Under the pieces are notes generated by a model. That model worked only from the letters and a program-made list of their open reading frames with translations. It was not told the DNA's origin and ran no database searches. 64,000 nucleotides of DNA from Streptomyces abyssomicinicus (GTDB lineage: Bacteria > Actinomycetota > Actinomycetes > Streptomycetales > Streptomycetaceae), in the NCBI RefSeq assembly GCF_008974245.1, contig NZ_BBZI01000005.1:840180-904179 (forward strand), read 5' to 3'. The position numbers were made by a program, and so were the translations under genes. Shown here piece by piece: positions 63,366-64,000 of the stretch. The first letter of the stretch is position 1. The number at the start of each line of letters is the position of its first letter.

Positions 63366-64000
63366 ATGCCCCAGTCCTCGCGGGTCGTCGTGGTCGGCGG
63401 CGGTATCGGCGGCCTGACCGCGGCCGTCGCGCTGAGCCGGGCCGGGCGGGAGGTCGTCGTCCTGGAGCGCGCGCCCTCCCTGGAGCCGGTGGGCAGCGCC
63501 ATCTCGCTGGCGCCCAACGCGCTGCGCGCCCTCGACGTCGTCGGCGTCGGCGACGAGGTCCGGTCCCATGCCGCCCGGGTGGCCGAGGGCGGCATGCGCA
63601 CCACCTCCGGCCGGTGGCTCGCCCGGACCGACGCGACCGGCGTCGCCGAGCGCTTCGGCGACCCGCTGGTGATGCTGCCCCGCGCCACGCTGGCCGGCAT
63701 CCTGGCCGCCCGCCTCCCCGCGGGCGCGCTGCGCACGTCCTGCCGCGCGGTCCTCGCCGACCCGGGGGACGGCGCCCGCCCCGCCCGGGTCACCACCCCG
63801 GACGGGGAACTCACCGCCGGCCTGGTGGTGGCCGCGGACGGCGTCCACTCCCGGGCCCGCGGCGTCCTCTTCCCCGCCCACCCCGGCGCCGTGTACTCCG
63901 GCTTCACCACCTGGCGGGTCATGGTCCCGGTGCCGGGCGCGGAGTTCGTCCCGCACGAGACCTGGGGACCCGGGCGGCTGTGGGGCACGCACCGGATCGC
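63366..64000 (+). CDS. FAD-dependent monooxygenase (3' end outside window)
   Basis: The first 211 residues of a class A flavin monooxygenase: GGGIGGLTAAVALSRAGREVVVLE dinucleotide motif, SAISLAPNALRALD, and the second FAD motif VVAADGVHSRARGVLF (DG). Resembles salicylate/urate-type hydroxylases (HpxO-like); substrate not determinable. ATG has GGAGGAGGAG upstream. Truncated by the window edge. Confidence 0.92.
   Translation, partial: MPQSSRVVVVGGGIGGLTAAVALSRAGREVVVLERAPSLEPVGSAISLAPNALRALDVVGVGDEVRSHAARVAEGGMRTTSGRWLARTDATGVAERFGDPLVMLPRATLAGILAARLPAGALRTSCRAVLADPGDGARPARVTTPDGELTAGLVVAADGVHSRARGVLFPAHPGAVYSGFTTWRVMVPVPGAEFVPHETWGPGRLWGTHRI

Overview
The window is a 64 kb piece of a high-GC actinobacterial chromosome, almost certainly Streptomyces. 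Third codon positions are strongly G/C-biased, GTG starts and GGAGG-type ribosome sites are common, operons are joined by 4-base ATGA/GTGA overlaps, and the gene families are typical of the genus. I see no rRNA, tRNA, CRISPR array, transposase or integrase. The window cuts a gene at each end.

Layout. 0-3.5 kb: a heterodimeric ABC exporter whose first subunit starts outside the window. 3.5-10.4 kb: a convergent LuxR-type regulator, a secreted gamma-glutamyltransferase, a ClpC-like unfoldase and one doubtful small gene. 10.2-19.1 kb (minus strand): a seven-gene catecholate siderophore operon, dhbA-dhbC-dhbE-dhbB-ArCP-entF-mbtH, behind a near-consensus iron box. The single-module NRPS (C-A-T-TE) carries the serine specificity code of EntF, so the predicted product is enterobactin or a close relative. 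19.3-23.1 kb (plus strand): beta-ureidopropionase, beta-alanine aminotransferase and dihydropyrimidinase of reductive pyrimidine breakdown. The likely matching F420-type oxidoreductase and NCS1 permease lie at 41.5-44.4 kb, so the pathway appears split by about 18 kb.

23.1-41.3 kb: the separating block holds a thioesterase, an M20 amidohydrolase, an EntD/Sfp-type phosphopantetheinyl transferase (possibly the activator of the siderophore carrier proteins), a hydrolase and a secreted beta-propeller. It also holds the most striking part of the window, a tightly coupled conflict-type system at 26.1-38.9 kb. Its parts are trypsin-VMAP, a MoxR ATPase, a vWA/SAV_2336-TPR protein, a 55-residue FxsA-like RiPP precursor, an FxsB radical SAM cyclophane maturase, an HExxH peptide hydroxylase, a TIR-NB-ARC-TPR STAND protein (FxsT) and a Trypco1 protein. 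This joins a VMAP ternary system to a triceptide-type RiPP module. The architecture belongs to a known class, but the precursor ends in an atypical way (F-N-N-S-A-P-Q instead of F-x-S-x-x) and its function is unknown.

44.4-64 kb: housekeeping and accessory genes. These are a DUF3558-like secreted protein, a YeeE/YedE sulfur transporter, a lipoate ligase with permuted domain order, a SpoIIE-type phosphatase, an ArsR-like regulator with MFS exporter behind a three-site operator, a second cytoplasmic gamma-glutamyltransferase, an FAD oxidoreductase coupled to a macrodomain protein, and an orphan CoxM-like FAD subunit. A histidine kinase/response regulator pair is divergent from an ABC/FtsX transporter. 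Last come a TetR regulator and divergent FAD monooxygenase separated by two copies of the same 14-bp palindrome.
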